From PHET01 sp038202795 (GTDB lineage Bacteria > Actinomycetota > Coriobacteriia > Anaerosomatales > PHET01): DNA of 16,624 nucleotides. The DNA is taken from positions 1-16,624 of the forward strand of contig JBBREQ010000051.1 in assembly GCA_038202795.1 (NCBI GenBank), in the 5' to 3' direction. A model generated the notes under the pieces. It saw only the letters and a program-made list of their open reading frames with translations. It was not told the origin of the DNA and ran no database searches. Below are positions 7,935 to 14,603 of the stretch, piece after piece; position 1 is the stretch's first letter; each line of letters opens with the position of its first letter. A program made the translations under genes and the position numbers.

Positions 7935-8957
7935 CTACCCCAGCGCGTCTTCGAGTTCGTCTGCAACGATCCGCACCGCCGAGATCGCGCGGCCGTAGTC
8001 CATGCGAGTAGGCCCGATCACGCCGAGAAACCCATCGGTCGATCCCGTGCCGTAGTTTGTGGCGACGATACTGAGGTTACCCAGCTCAGCGCGGCGGTTC
8101 TCGTGGCCTATTCGCACGGCGAGCGCGCGATTGTCGAGCGCCTCGGAGAGCGCGCCGAGCACCGAAATACCGTCCTCGAGGAACTCGATGAGCGGCCGCG
8201 CACGCTCGGCGTCGTGGAACTCGGGCTGCGCGAGCAGCGCGGGTATGCCCACGTGGAACATGCGGTCACGATCCGCCTCGCCCAGCGCATCGAGGATCTC
8301 GTCGAGTACGCGGCCGGTGAGTTCGCTCGCACCGTTGGGGTCGCTTGCCGGCACGGCAGCGATACTCAACGCCTCGCGAAGCAGGAGAATCTCGGTCGCA
8401 CGCTTGCCGGCGAGACCCGCGTTGAGCGCGCGCTCGATTTCGCTGACCTGCTCGGGAGTGGCCTCCGCCGAAAGCTCGATTGAGCGGTTGACGACCTGGC
8501 CCGACTCGGTGATCAGCACGAACAGCGCACGTCTCGGGCTCATCGAGAGCAGGTCGAGGCGCTTGACGCGCGCGGTGGACACGCTCGGTGCAACGGTGAT
8601 CGCGAGGCAGTTGGTGAGTCGCGTCAGCGCCGCCGACGTCTCACGCATCAGGTCGTCGATCTCGGCCGCGTGATGCAGGGGAGCCGTGATCGCCGCATCC
8701 GCGGCTGCCGTCTCGCGCTCGAGCAGCTCGTCAACGAAGCTGCGGTAGCCCGTGTCCGTGGGAACCCGGCCGGCCGAGACGTGCGGCTGCGCCACATACC
8801 CGGTCTCTTCAAGTATCGACAGCTCGCTGCGCACCGTCGCGGGGCTGCATCCCAAGTCGTAGCGGGACACAAGTGTCTTCGAACCCACGGGCGTGGCGCT
8901 CGCGATGTACTCTTCCACAAGCGCCTGCAGCACGCGACGGCGACGTTCATTGAGCAT
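7935..8957 (-). CDS. hrcA: Heat-inducible transcription repressor HrcA
   Basis: A 340-residue repressor that binds CIRCE operators and depends on GroEL for activity in the known cases. The N-terminal winged helix starts MLNERRRRVLQALVEEYI and includes TPVGSKTL, SPATVRSELSILEETGYV and HVSAGRVPTDTGYR, all strongly family-specific. The C-terminal GAF-like domain ends with the conserved VIGPTRMDYGRAISAV. ATG 8957 is preceded by GGGAGG about ten bases upstream. An in-frame open extension to 8981 covers the RBS and is rejected. A CIRCE element and promoter lie 44 bases upstream, so the gene is probably autoregulated along with the operon. Confidence 0.97.
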   Translation of the reverse strand: MLNERRRRVLQALVEEYIASATPVGSKTLVSRYDLGCSPATVRSELSILEETGYVAQPHVSAGRVPTDTGYRSFVDELLERETAAADAAITAPLHHAAEIDDLMRETSAALTRLTNCLAITVAPSVSTARVKRLDLLSMSPRRALFVLITESGQVVNRSIELSAEATPEQVSEIERALNAGLAGKRATEILLLREALSIAAVPASDPNGASELTGRVLDEILDALGEADRDRMFHVGIPALLAQPEFHDAERARPLIEFLEDGISVLGALSEALDNRALAVRIGHENRRAELGNLSIVATNYGTGSTDGFLGVIGPTRMDYGRAISAVRIVADELEDALG

Positions 8958-9000
8958 GGCTCGAGCACCTCCCTCAGGCACGCGAAGACGGACAGGTTGA

Positions 9001-9027
9001 TTGGCAGTCCAGTATAGCGAGTGCCAA
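9001..9027. promoter_or_regulatory. CIRCE operator (HrcA binding site)
   Basis: The plus strand reads TTGGCAGTC, nine bases, then GAGTGCCAA. The consensus is TTAGCACTC-N9-GAGTGCTAA. The two halves are inverted repeats except at one position (G for C in the left arm), and the spacer is exactly nine bases. It lies immediately upstream of hrcA, where CIRCE is expected. Confidence 0.92.
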
Positions 9028-9039
9028 GCCAGCAGTGAA
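9011..9039 (-). promoter_or_regulatory. hrcA operon promoter overlapped by CIRCE
   Basis: TATACT at 9016-9011 is a near-ideal -10 box and lies wholly inside the nine-base CIRCE spacer. TTCACT at 9039-9034 is a -35 candidate (four of six matches to TTGACA) exactly 17 bases away. HrcA bound to CIRCE would cover the -10 box directly. Confidence 0.75.
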
Positions 9040-9046
9040 CCACTGC
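9032..9046. repeat. Inverted repeat over the hrcA -35 box
   Basis: GCAGTG, three bases, then CACTGC: perfect six-base arms. The repeat covers the -35 candidate and is separate from CIRCE. It could be a second operator or chance. Confidence 0.4.
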
Positions 9047-9109
9047 GAGGCCAGCAGGATGCATCCCAGACCTCGACATGCTGGCGGCCTCAGCCCACTC
9101 GGTACGCGA

Positions 9110-9135
9110 AGGAGGGCTCCGTGTGGAGCCCTCCT
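9110..9135 (-). terminator. Hairpin terminator of the cytochrome-rhodanese operon
   Basis: AGGAGGGCTCC (9110-9120) pairs perfectly with GGAGCCCTCCT (9125-9135), giving an 11-base-pair GC-rich stem with a four-base loop. It lies 26 bases after the rhodanese stop and before the CIRCE promoter. The run of U after the stem is poor (TTCGCG), as is common in GC-rich bacteria. It separates the redox operon from the heat-shock operon. Confidence 0.78.
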
Positions 9136-9161
9136 GCGGAGCGCCGCCCTGTACTGTGGAG

Positions 9162-10172
9162 CTACTTCACCGTGGCGTAACCGGCTACCTTCGCGGGGTC
9201 ATAACCGACGGCTCCGCCTACTGCCTCATCGCTATTCCACCCACTCATCCCGAACTTCATGTTGTAGGTCTCGTAGCCCATCAGGTTAAGGAACATCGCT
9301 GCCTCGCCTGCGGTGTGACCCGTGTAGCAGTAGACGATGACCTTCTTGTTGGGATCGAGCTTCGTCATCTGGTCGGCCATGTCGGTCCACAGGATGTTCG
9401 TGGCACCATCGACGTGGCCCTTCGCGTAGTCGGCGGCCTTGCGAACGTCGAGGATCTGATAGCCCGGGTCCTTCGACTGAACGATGTTGTTGACATCGGT
9501 TACCGCGATGGTCGGAGGAAGATCCTTGGCGAAGTACGCCTTGGCCTCGCCCTTCACGGCCTCAGCGACATCGGCGTATTCACCGTCGAGCTTCGGGGCG
9601 TCGAAAGGGCCAGCAGCTTCGGTCGGTGTCGTGACTGTCGGGTAGTTGGCGGCCTTGCCGTTCGGAATGTCAAGCCCGACGATCGCCTTGTCGGCGACCC
9701 AGCCGCTCATGCCGAACTTCAGCGTGAGAGCGTCGTAGCCGAGCATGTTCCAGACCATGCTCGTTTGTGCTGCAGTGTGCCCCGTGTAGCACACGACTGC
9801 GATCTTCTTGGTGTTGTCGAGCTGCGACAGACTCGCATCATCGGCGATCGTCTTGAAGGGGATATTTATGGCGCCGTCGATGTGCCCCAAGGCGTAGTGC
9901 TCAGCGGTGCGAATGTCGACGATCTGGTAGCCCGCATCCTGGGCCTGAACGACGTTGTAGAGGTCCGCGGCCGCGATTGTGGGCACGGGCTCGCTCTTGA
10001 AGTACTCGTTGGCCGTCTCGACCATGGCAGCCGAGGCGTCAAATACCTGGGCGGCAGGCTTCTCCGCTGCAGGCTTCTGGGCCGCCGGCTTCTGCGCACA
10101 GCCCGGCGCGGCCATCAGGCCGAACGCCAATGCGCCCGCCAAGAGAGCCACCATCCAGTTTCTGTTTCTCAT
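9162..10172 (-). CDS. Tandem rhodanese-domain lipoprotein with two active-site cysteines
   Basis: A 336-residue exported protein. A signal peptide with hydrophobic core 7-22 ends at a lipobox-like APGC (C25), followed by a KPAAQKPAAEKPAA linker. Two homologous rhodanese domains follow (about 54-160 and 210-315). Each has an aspartate-containing strand (IVDIR at 84-88, ILDVR at 240-244), a GH(I/V)DGA motif, and the same active loop CYTGHTA with cysteines C128 and C282. Most tandem rhodaneses keep the cysteine only in the second domain. The family transfers sulfane sulfur, or selenium in some cases, via a cysteine persulfide. The ATG follows the cytochrome stop by four bases with AGGAGG upstream, so it is co-transcribed with the cytochromes and probably acts beside them outside the membrane. 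The substrate is unknown. Confidence 0.9.
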   Translation of the reverse strand: MRNRNWMVALLAGALAFGLMAAPGCAQKPAAQKPAAEKPAAQVFDASAAMVETANEYFKSEPVPTIAAADLYNVVQAQDAGYQIVDIRTAEHYALGHIDGAINIPFKTIADDASLSQLDNTKKIAVVCYTGHTAAQTSMVWNMLGYDALTLKFGMSGWVADKAIVGLDIPNGKAANYPTVTTPTEAAGPFDAPKLDGEYADVAEAVKGEAKAYFAKDLPPTIAVTDVNNIVQSKDPGYQILDVRKAADYAKGHVDGATNILWTDMADQMTKLDPNKKVIVYCYTGHTAGEAAMFLNLMGYETYNMKFGMSGWNSDEAVGGAVGYDPAKVAGYATVK

Positions 10173-10176
10173 ACGC

Positions 10177-11571
10177 TTATTCCTCCTCTGAATTGCGGAC
10201 TCCCTGAGGAACCCGGTTGACGACTACGGGTTGGTTCGCCTTGACCTCATCGGAAGTCAGACCTGCGAGATCGTCTTCCGTGAGGAAGATGTCTCGGTTA
10301 TCGTGGCAGCTCGAACAGCCCTTCTTGGTCTGGCGCGTCACGCGTTGAATCGAGTGCGGGGTGGCGTACTTCCACGTGGGTTCGGCGTCCATCTTCGTCA
10401 GAGCGTTCTTGCCGTAGAAGTCGAAGGTGCCTTCGAAGACCGGCACGTGGCGGACCACGATGAAGTCCCACGGCTTACTGTCGGTCTTGTCGTAGTTCCT
10501 GCCGATGTTGAAATCGAAACCACTCGATTTGGTCTCGAAGAACGGGAGCTTGTTCTTGTCGAGCGCCACGTGGCACGAAGTGCAGTTGTTGTAGTCCTGC
10601 GCGTGGCACACCTGGCACTGGAGGTACGCTTTGGACTCCGGTGTTGCGTGCTGAGCGTGCATCTTGACCGCCATGAAGGCCGTGTCCTGCTTGTGACAGT
10701 CGGGGCACTTGGGTGCCTGGGGAGCGTCATAGCGGGCATCGTAGACATCGCCACCGTGCATCCACTTGGCGGTATGACACTCCGTGCACTGCATGCCGCC
10801 GGGACTCCAGTGAACATCGGCGTGGAGCACGGTCTTGGTGCTCTCGCCCTTGCCTGTGTACTCCTTCTCGATGCGGCTGCCATGGCAACCCATGCAGTTG
10901 TTCAGCGAGTTGGGGCTCTTGTAGAACACATGACCTTTGACGAACCCGCCGTCGTTGAACTGCGGGCGCGAGACGTGACAGTCACCACAACCGGAGACAT
11001 GGCAGGTGTCGCAGTTCTTGGTGAGACCCTGCTTCACTGCGTCCATGCCGGCGGGGTTCGCCCGCTTGAGCACTTGCGCGGTCGTCGTGCTTGAGACACC
11101 GCGGGTATCGGCGTGCAGCGTCGTGGCGAAGGTATCGGTGATCTTCTTGTGGCAGGGCGCGCACACCGATTTCGCATACGTGGCCGAGGGCAGCGGCTCC
11201 ATGCCCTCGTGCGCCACGGCACGCGTCTTGGCGAACTTCACGCCGTTGTGGCAGTAGCGACAGTCCATCTTGCCGTGAACCGTATCGAAGAACTCGGGCG
11301 AGACGAGCGCGGCGATGTCGGCCTCCAACGGAGGCAGGGCGCCGCCTCAACCCTCGCCCGCACTTACGGCCTTCGCTTTCACAGGCTGCGGATCCGCCTT
11401 GAGGTCCGCCTTGAGCAGCTCTCGGTCGGTATGACACTGAATGCAGGAATACTCTCCTTCGTCCGCCACGACCGGCTCTACAGAGCAGCCGCTCATGACG
11501 ACCGCTGCAAGGGCGGCGGCGGCGAGAAGGCCGACGAGCGCCAACCGTCGTAATAGGATCTTGTTGGTCAT
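10177..11571 (-). CDS. Multihaem c-type cytochrome lipoprotein with in-frame TGA, probable selenocysteine
   Basis: Read through one TGA (11349-11347), this frame gives 464 residues. Residues 1-29 form a signal peptide with lipobox MSGC (C29). One CXXCH (CIQCH, 43-47) precedes the TGA at codon 75, in the context SAGEG-U-GGALPP. Ten more CXXCH follow, from CRYCH at 104 to CSSCH at 419, two of them only three residues apart (CDTCH, CGDCH), giving eleven haem c sites. Downstream of the TGA there is no RBS, and the only nearby start is TTG 11328 with no signal peptide, although haem attachment requires export. Two genes are therefore unlikely. A SECIS-like hairpin follows the TGA. Other genes here (rsmE, mtaB, phoH, dus) end in TGA, so TGA is not a general sense codon. 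It follows the NapC-like gene by two bases. Role inferred: periplasmic or surface electron transfer. Alternative: nonsense mutation. Confidence 0.8.
11308..11349 (-). promoter_or_regulatory. Candidate bacterial SECIS element after in-frame UGA
   Basis: Eleven bases after the UGA (11349-11347), GCCTCC (11335-11330) pairs with GGAGGC (11326-11321) around the loop GTT. An outer stem pairs GCGGCG (11345-11340) with CGCCGC (11314-11309), with an internal loop containing an unpaired U below the upper stem. The apical loop starts 17 bases after the UGA and its first base is G followed by U. This fits the general description of bacterial SECIS elements (short upper stem, G early in the loop, loop within about 16-37 bases of the UGA). 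It is GC-rich coding sequence, so some pairing by chance is possible. Confidence 0.55.
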
Positions 11572-11573
11572 GA

Positions 11574-12068
11574 CTACTCATCTCCCTTCTCGTTCACGAA
11601 CAGGGGCTTGTCATTGGTGTGCGCTGTGTCGCGGTGACAGACACCGCAGGGCGCCTCCTTGGTGGGGTGGTCCTTTGGTAGCTTGGCCCAGTCCTTCTCA
11701 TGGCAGGCGAGACAGCGTTCAGCCGGCACCGCGCCGCGAATGTCGCCGACCTCTGGCCCCTGGCCAAAATGCACGTACGCTTCCTTGACTCCGCCTATAT
11801 GGGCGACGAACTCGCCACCTAGCCCGGCATCGGCGTGACAGTCCATGCACACCGCCTCTTTGGCGTGCGCGGAATCGCGCCATCCGTCGACCGTAGGGGC
11901 GATCTCGTGACAAGACCCGCAGAACGCCGGCGTTGACGTGTAGGTCCACGCTCCGAACCCCACGGCACCCAGTGCCAGAAATACGCCGAGGCCTGTCAGT
12001 AGACGCAAGTACATGGTCTTCATTCTTGGCGACGCCTTCGCGGAGTCCCCCATGTGGCCGTGGGCCAC
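11574..12068 (-). CDS. NapC/NrfH-type tetrahaem membrane cytochrome c (quinol dehydrogenase)
   Basis: A 164-residue protein with one N-terminal membrane anchor (about 21-41) and four CXXCH sites outside: CGSCH (50-54), CMDCH (74-78), CLACH (119-123) and CGVCH (141-145). The layout, with a single helix, a first haem just after the membrane and FCGSCHEIAPTVDGW, is that of the NapC/NirT/NrfH family, which oxidises menaquinol and passes electrons to a periplasmic partner. That partner is probably the multihaem lipoprotein encoded two bases downstream. GTG 12068 is chosen because AAAGGAG lies nine bases upstream; ATG 12053 is also possible. The leader holds a foldable element that could control this RBS. 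NrfH and NapC cannot be told apart here, and no nrfA or nap genes are present. Confidence 0.9.
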   Translation of the reverse strand: MAHGHMGDSAKASPRMKTMYLRLLTGLGVFLALGAVGFGAWTYTSTPAFCGSCHEIAPTVDGWRDSAHAKEAVCMDCHADAGLGGEFVAHIGGVKEAYVHFGQGPEVGDIRGAVPAERCLACHEKDWAKLPKDHPTKEAPCGVCHRDTAHTNDKPLFVNEKGDE

Positions 12069-12077
12069 TGCAACCAT

Positions 12078-12146
12078 CTCCTTTGAGGTATGGCAAAGCC
12101 GGAGCTGCTCGCCGCTCACCCTTGTCGGGGGCTGTAGCGCTTTGCC
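12078..12146 (-). promoter_or_regulatory. Structured leader that may switch the RBS of the cytochrome operon
   Basis: GGCAAAGC (12146-12139) pairs perfectly with GCTTTGCC (12099-12092), closing 39 bases that can hold two further hairpins (CCC/GGG and GAGC/GCTC), which would make a three-way junction. The same 3' arm can instead pair CTTTG (12098-12094) with CAAAG (12085-12081), which includes the first bases of the AAAGGAG RBS (12084-12078). The two folds exclude each other, as in a translational riboswitch. I do not recognise it as a known class. Confidence 0.4.
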
Positions 12147-12246
12147 TGATCAGATGCTTCGGTCTTGGTGGTCCGGGGTCGCTCTTCGCGCCACTCCGGT
12201 CTGAGGTTCTCGGACGATATCCGTAAGGACAATCTCCGAATTCACA

Positions 12247-12298
12247 ACGTATTCGATACGTCGCCTAACTAATGTACCACTATGTGAAGAAGCATAAA
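12247..12298 (-). promoter_or_regulatory. Candidate promoter and operator-like dyad of the cytochrome operon
   Basis: This is the most AT-rich part of the 295-base gap between hemW and the NapC-like gene. TTTATG (12298-12293) and TACATT (12276-12271), 16 bases apart, are weak -35 and -10 candidates. Nine bases after the -10 box lies a perfect dyad, ACGTAT-3-ATACGT (12261-12247), where a repressor at the start site would bind. Promoter boxes are weak; the dyad is clear. Confidence 0.4.
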
Positions 12299-12314
12299 CG
12301 GCGACGGTCTCTTT

Positions 12315-12335
12315 GATCTCGGTTCGGCTGAGATC
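12315..12335 (-). terminator. Weak hairpin after hemW
   Basis: GATCTC and GAGATC (six pairs) enclose nine bases, 28 bases past the hemW stop; a smaller GACC/GGTC hairpin is nearer the gene. There is no U run, so this is only a possible terminator between the lepA-dus-hemW and cytochrome operons. Confidence 0.3.
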
Positions 12336-12363
12336 GACGTGACCGAAAGGTCCGCTTTGCCGC

Positions 12364-13584
12364 CTATTCCCCCGCCCAAATCGACGAGAAGACCTCGTTA
12401 CCCAGCAGCCACCCGCGCTCGGTGGGCCGCCAGCGACCCTGCGCCAATTCGACGAGCCCGTCACCCGCGAGTGACTCGAGCACAGCGACGACGGCGGCCT
12501 TCTCGGCCAGCTCGACGCTGATGCCGCGCGCCATACGCATGCCCAGCATCGCGTCTTCGCGCAGCGCATCGGCCGGTGAGAGCGTCTCGACCAGTTGGGG
12601 TACGCCCGCCCAAGGCTCGCCTAGAATCCCCTCGAGCGTCTCGGTCCACGTGAATCGTGCCCGCCAGTCCTGAGCGACGTCCTCGTCGGGCCGCACTGCC
12701 GGCGCCAGGCGTCGCAACATCCCCACCGGCATCATGCTCGCCGCTCCCGGCCCCACGCCCAGGTACGCTCCGCCGGTCCAGTACACCGTGTTGTGGCGCG
12801 AGTGCCCTCCCGCCCGCGCGTACGAGGCTACCTCGTAGCGCTCGAGGCACGCTTCGCGCAGCAACGCCGCTGCGGCCTGCATCATGTCCGCCGCCACATC
12901 CGCGTCCGGCTCCGGCAACGCCCCCGCGTCGATTTCGCGCGCCAGCGGCGTGCCGTCCTCGATGCTGAGCGGGTAGACGCTCACGTGCCCGGCGCCAGTC
13001 GCAATCGCTCGCACCACGCTCTCGCGCCAGGACGCAGCGCTCTGCCCCGGAACCCCGCAGATCAGATCCACCGAGAAGGGCCTGCCGCAGTCGCGCAACA
13101 CCTGTGCGGCCTTCTCGGCGGTGTGCGCATCGTGGCGACGTCCCAGGGTCGCGAGCACGGCGTTGTCGAAACTCTGCACGCCCAGCGAGAACCGCGTCAC
13201 GCCCGCCTTCGCGAGTGCCTGCACAAGCAACGCGCTCGTGGTCTCCGGATTGGTCTCGACGGTGAGCTCAGCGTCGGGAGCGATCCCGGGCAACGCGCGC
13301 ACGGCATCGACGAGACGCACCAATCGTGCGCCCAGAAGCGTGGGGGTCCCCCCACCGATATAGATGCTAGGTATGCGATCGAGAACGCCTGATGCCACTG
13401 CGTGTTCCACATGGGCGATAACGGCGTCGACGTACGCATCTCCCAGGTCAGTATCGCTTCCCGCAGAGACGGGCGCCGCCACATCGACCGCCGCAGAGTT
13501 GAAGTCGCAGTACCCGCATTTCGACAGGCACAACGGCACGTGCACGTACAGCGCAACGGGGGCGCCAGCCGCCGGGTCGCTCAC
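12364..13584 (-). CDS. hemW: Haem chaperone HemW (radical SAM, HemN-like)
   Basis: A 406-residue protein of the HemN/HemW radical-SAM family. It starts ALYVHVPLCLSKCGYCDFN, with the CxxxCxxC cluster site (C19, C23, C26). IYIGGGTPTLL, VETNPET, GVQSFD and VDLICGVPGQ are all family positions. The motif RHNTVYW followed by LGVGPGAAS identifies HemW, the haem-binding chaperone, rather than coproporphyrinogen dehydrogenase HemN. The GTG start overlaps the dus TGA as GTGA, with GGAGG just upstream, so the two genes are translationally coupled. Its position next to a cytochrome operon is suggestive, but lepA-hemW is a common housekeeping pair, so no special link is needed. Confidence 0.93.
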   Translation of the reverse strand: MSDPAAGAPVALYVHVPLCLSKCGYCDFNSAAVDVAAPVSAGSDTDLGDAYVDAVIAHVEHAVASGVLDRIPSIYIGGGTPTLLGARLVRLVDAVRALPGIAPDAELTVETNPETTSALLVQALAKAGVTRFSLGVQSFDNAVLATLGRRHDAHTAEKAAQVLRDCGRPFSVDLICGVPGQSAASWRESVVRAIATGAGHVSVYPLSIEDGTPLAREIDAGALPEPDADVAADMMQAAAALLREACLERYEVASYARAGGHSRHNTVYWTGGAYLGVGPGAASMMPVGMLRRLAPAVRPDEDVAQDWRARFTWTETLEGILGEPWAGVPQLVETLSPADALREDAMLGMRMARGISVELAEKAAVVAVLESLAGDGLVELAQGRWRPTERGWLLGNEVFSSIWAGE

Positions 13585-14567
13585 AACGCCTCCAGGTACG
13601 CTCGATACTCGACCAGCAGCGCATCGAGCTCATCAGCCGTCGAGCAGCTGTTCACCCGCCCGCGAACATGGCTCGCTCCCGGCATGCCCGCCACGTACCA
13701 CGCCACGTGCTTGCGCATGCGGCCCACGGCGCGTTCACCCGAAAACGCGCAGAGCGCCCGCGCGTGCTCGCGTGCCATGTCCACTCGCTCAAACCATGAC
13801 GGCGGCGCGACCCGCTCGCCGCAATCGATGAGCGCGCGAGCTTCTCGGAAGATCCAGGGGTTGCCCTGTGCGCCGCGGGCGACCATGACCGCATCGACGC
13901 CGGTGCGCTCGATCATCGCCACGGCATCATCTGCCGAGAGGACATCACCGCTGCCTATGACCGGGACGGCTACGGCACGCTTGACGGATGCGATCACGTC
14001 CCAGTCCGCCGTGCCGTGGTAGAACTGCTCGCGCGTTCGCCCATGCACCGCCACCGCAGCAGCCCCCGCGGCCTCCATGGCCTGTGCAAACTCGACGGCG
14101 TTGCGCTCGCCCTCATCCCAACCGGCGCGGAACTTCACCGTCACCGGCACATCGACTGCGGCTGCGACCTGCTCCACGATCCGGGCCGCAAGCTGCGGCG
14201 TGCGCATCAGCGCGCTGCCCTCACCCTTTGCCACCACCTTGGTCACCGGGCAACCCATGTTGATGTCGATGAGCGCGATGTTCTCTCCGTGCCGCTCGAT
14301 GAGTTTGGCCGCCTGCTCAGCCATGATCTCGGCGTCCGCCCCGAAGATCTGCACGGCGCACGGCGTCTCATCGTCCGAGAACGTCAGAATCGCCTTCGAC
14401 CCGCGCGAGTCGGGGTTGTAATGCAACCCCTTCGCGCTCAGCATCTCGGTGTAGGTGAGCCCGGCACCCATCCGCTTGCAGATGCCGCGAAAGGGCGCCT
14501 CGGTCACACCGGCCATGGGCGCGAGTAGCACGTTGTTCGAAGCCAGGATGTCAGCGACGGAAGTCAT
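13581..14567 (-). CDS. dus: tRNA-dihydrouridine synthase (DusB family)
   Basis: A 328-residue FMN-dependent TIM-barrel enzyme that reduces uridines in the tRNA D-loop. The FMN-binding start is VLLAPMAGVTEAPFR. The catalytic cysteine is in IDINMGCPV, followed by the conserved KGEGSALMR; VKFRAGW, VHGRTREQFYHG and VIGSGDV supply other active-site and FMN contacts. The sequence looks DusB-like, but the exact tRNA position cannot be read from it. ATG 14567 has no visible RBS; the 35 bases after lepA are filled by a GC-rich palindrome. It is coupled to hemW through a GTGA overlap. Confidence 0.93.
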   Translation of the reverse strand: MTSVADILASNNVLLAPMAGVTEAPFRGICKRMGAGLTYTEMLSAKGLHYNPDSRGSKAILTFSDDETPCAVQIFGADAEIMAEQAAKLIERHGENIALIDINMGCPVTKVVAKGEGSALMRTPQLAARIVEQVAAAVDVPVTVKFRAGWDEGERNAVEFAQAMEAAGAAAVAVHGRTREQFYHGTADWDVIASVKRAVAVPVIGSGDVLSADDAVAMIERTGVDAVMVARGAQGNPWIFREARALIDCGERVAPPSWFERVDMAREHARALCAFSGERAVGRMRKHVAWYVAGMPGASHVRGRVNSCSTADELDALLVEYRAYLEAL

Positions 14568-14586
14568 GGGCGCGAGTGAGCGGGCG

Positions 14587-14603
14587 GCGCGCGAATCGCG
14601 CGC
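14587..14603. repeat. GC-only palindrome between lepA and dus
   Basis: GCGCGCGA-A-TCGCGCGC: perfect eight-base arms starting in the last base of the lepA stop codon. As RNA it forms a strong hairpin 19 bases before the dus start, where no RBS is seen. It may attenuate or stabilise the transcript. Confidence 0.5.

Noticed and set aside
10040..10100. Short repeated bases in the rhodanese gene as a regulatory repeat
   Set aside because: They encode the KPAAQ-type linker after the lipobox and are explained by protein-level repetition.
9078..10220. 380-residue open frame on the plus strand
   Set aside because: It is antisense to the well-supported rhodanese gene, has no RBS, no recognisable domain and a reverse-frame composition. 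It is a shadow of GC-rich coding.
10231..11094. 287-residue plus-strand open frame opposite the cytochrome
   Set aside because: It runs antisense through the CXXCH-rich gene; its valine, arginine and leucine-rich translation has no domain features.
10177..11328. Separate cytochrome gene starting at TTG 11328
   Set aside because: No RBS precedes it, it has no signal peptide, and it is in the same frame as the upstream lipoprotein stub only six codons after the TGA. One read-through gene explains more.
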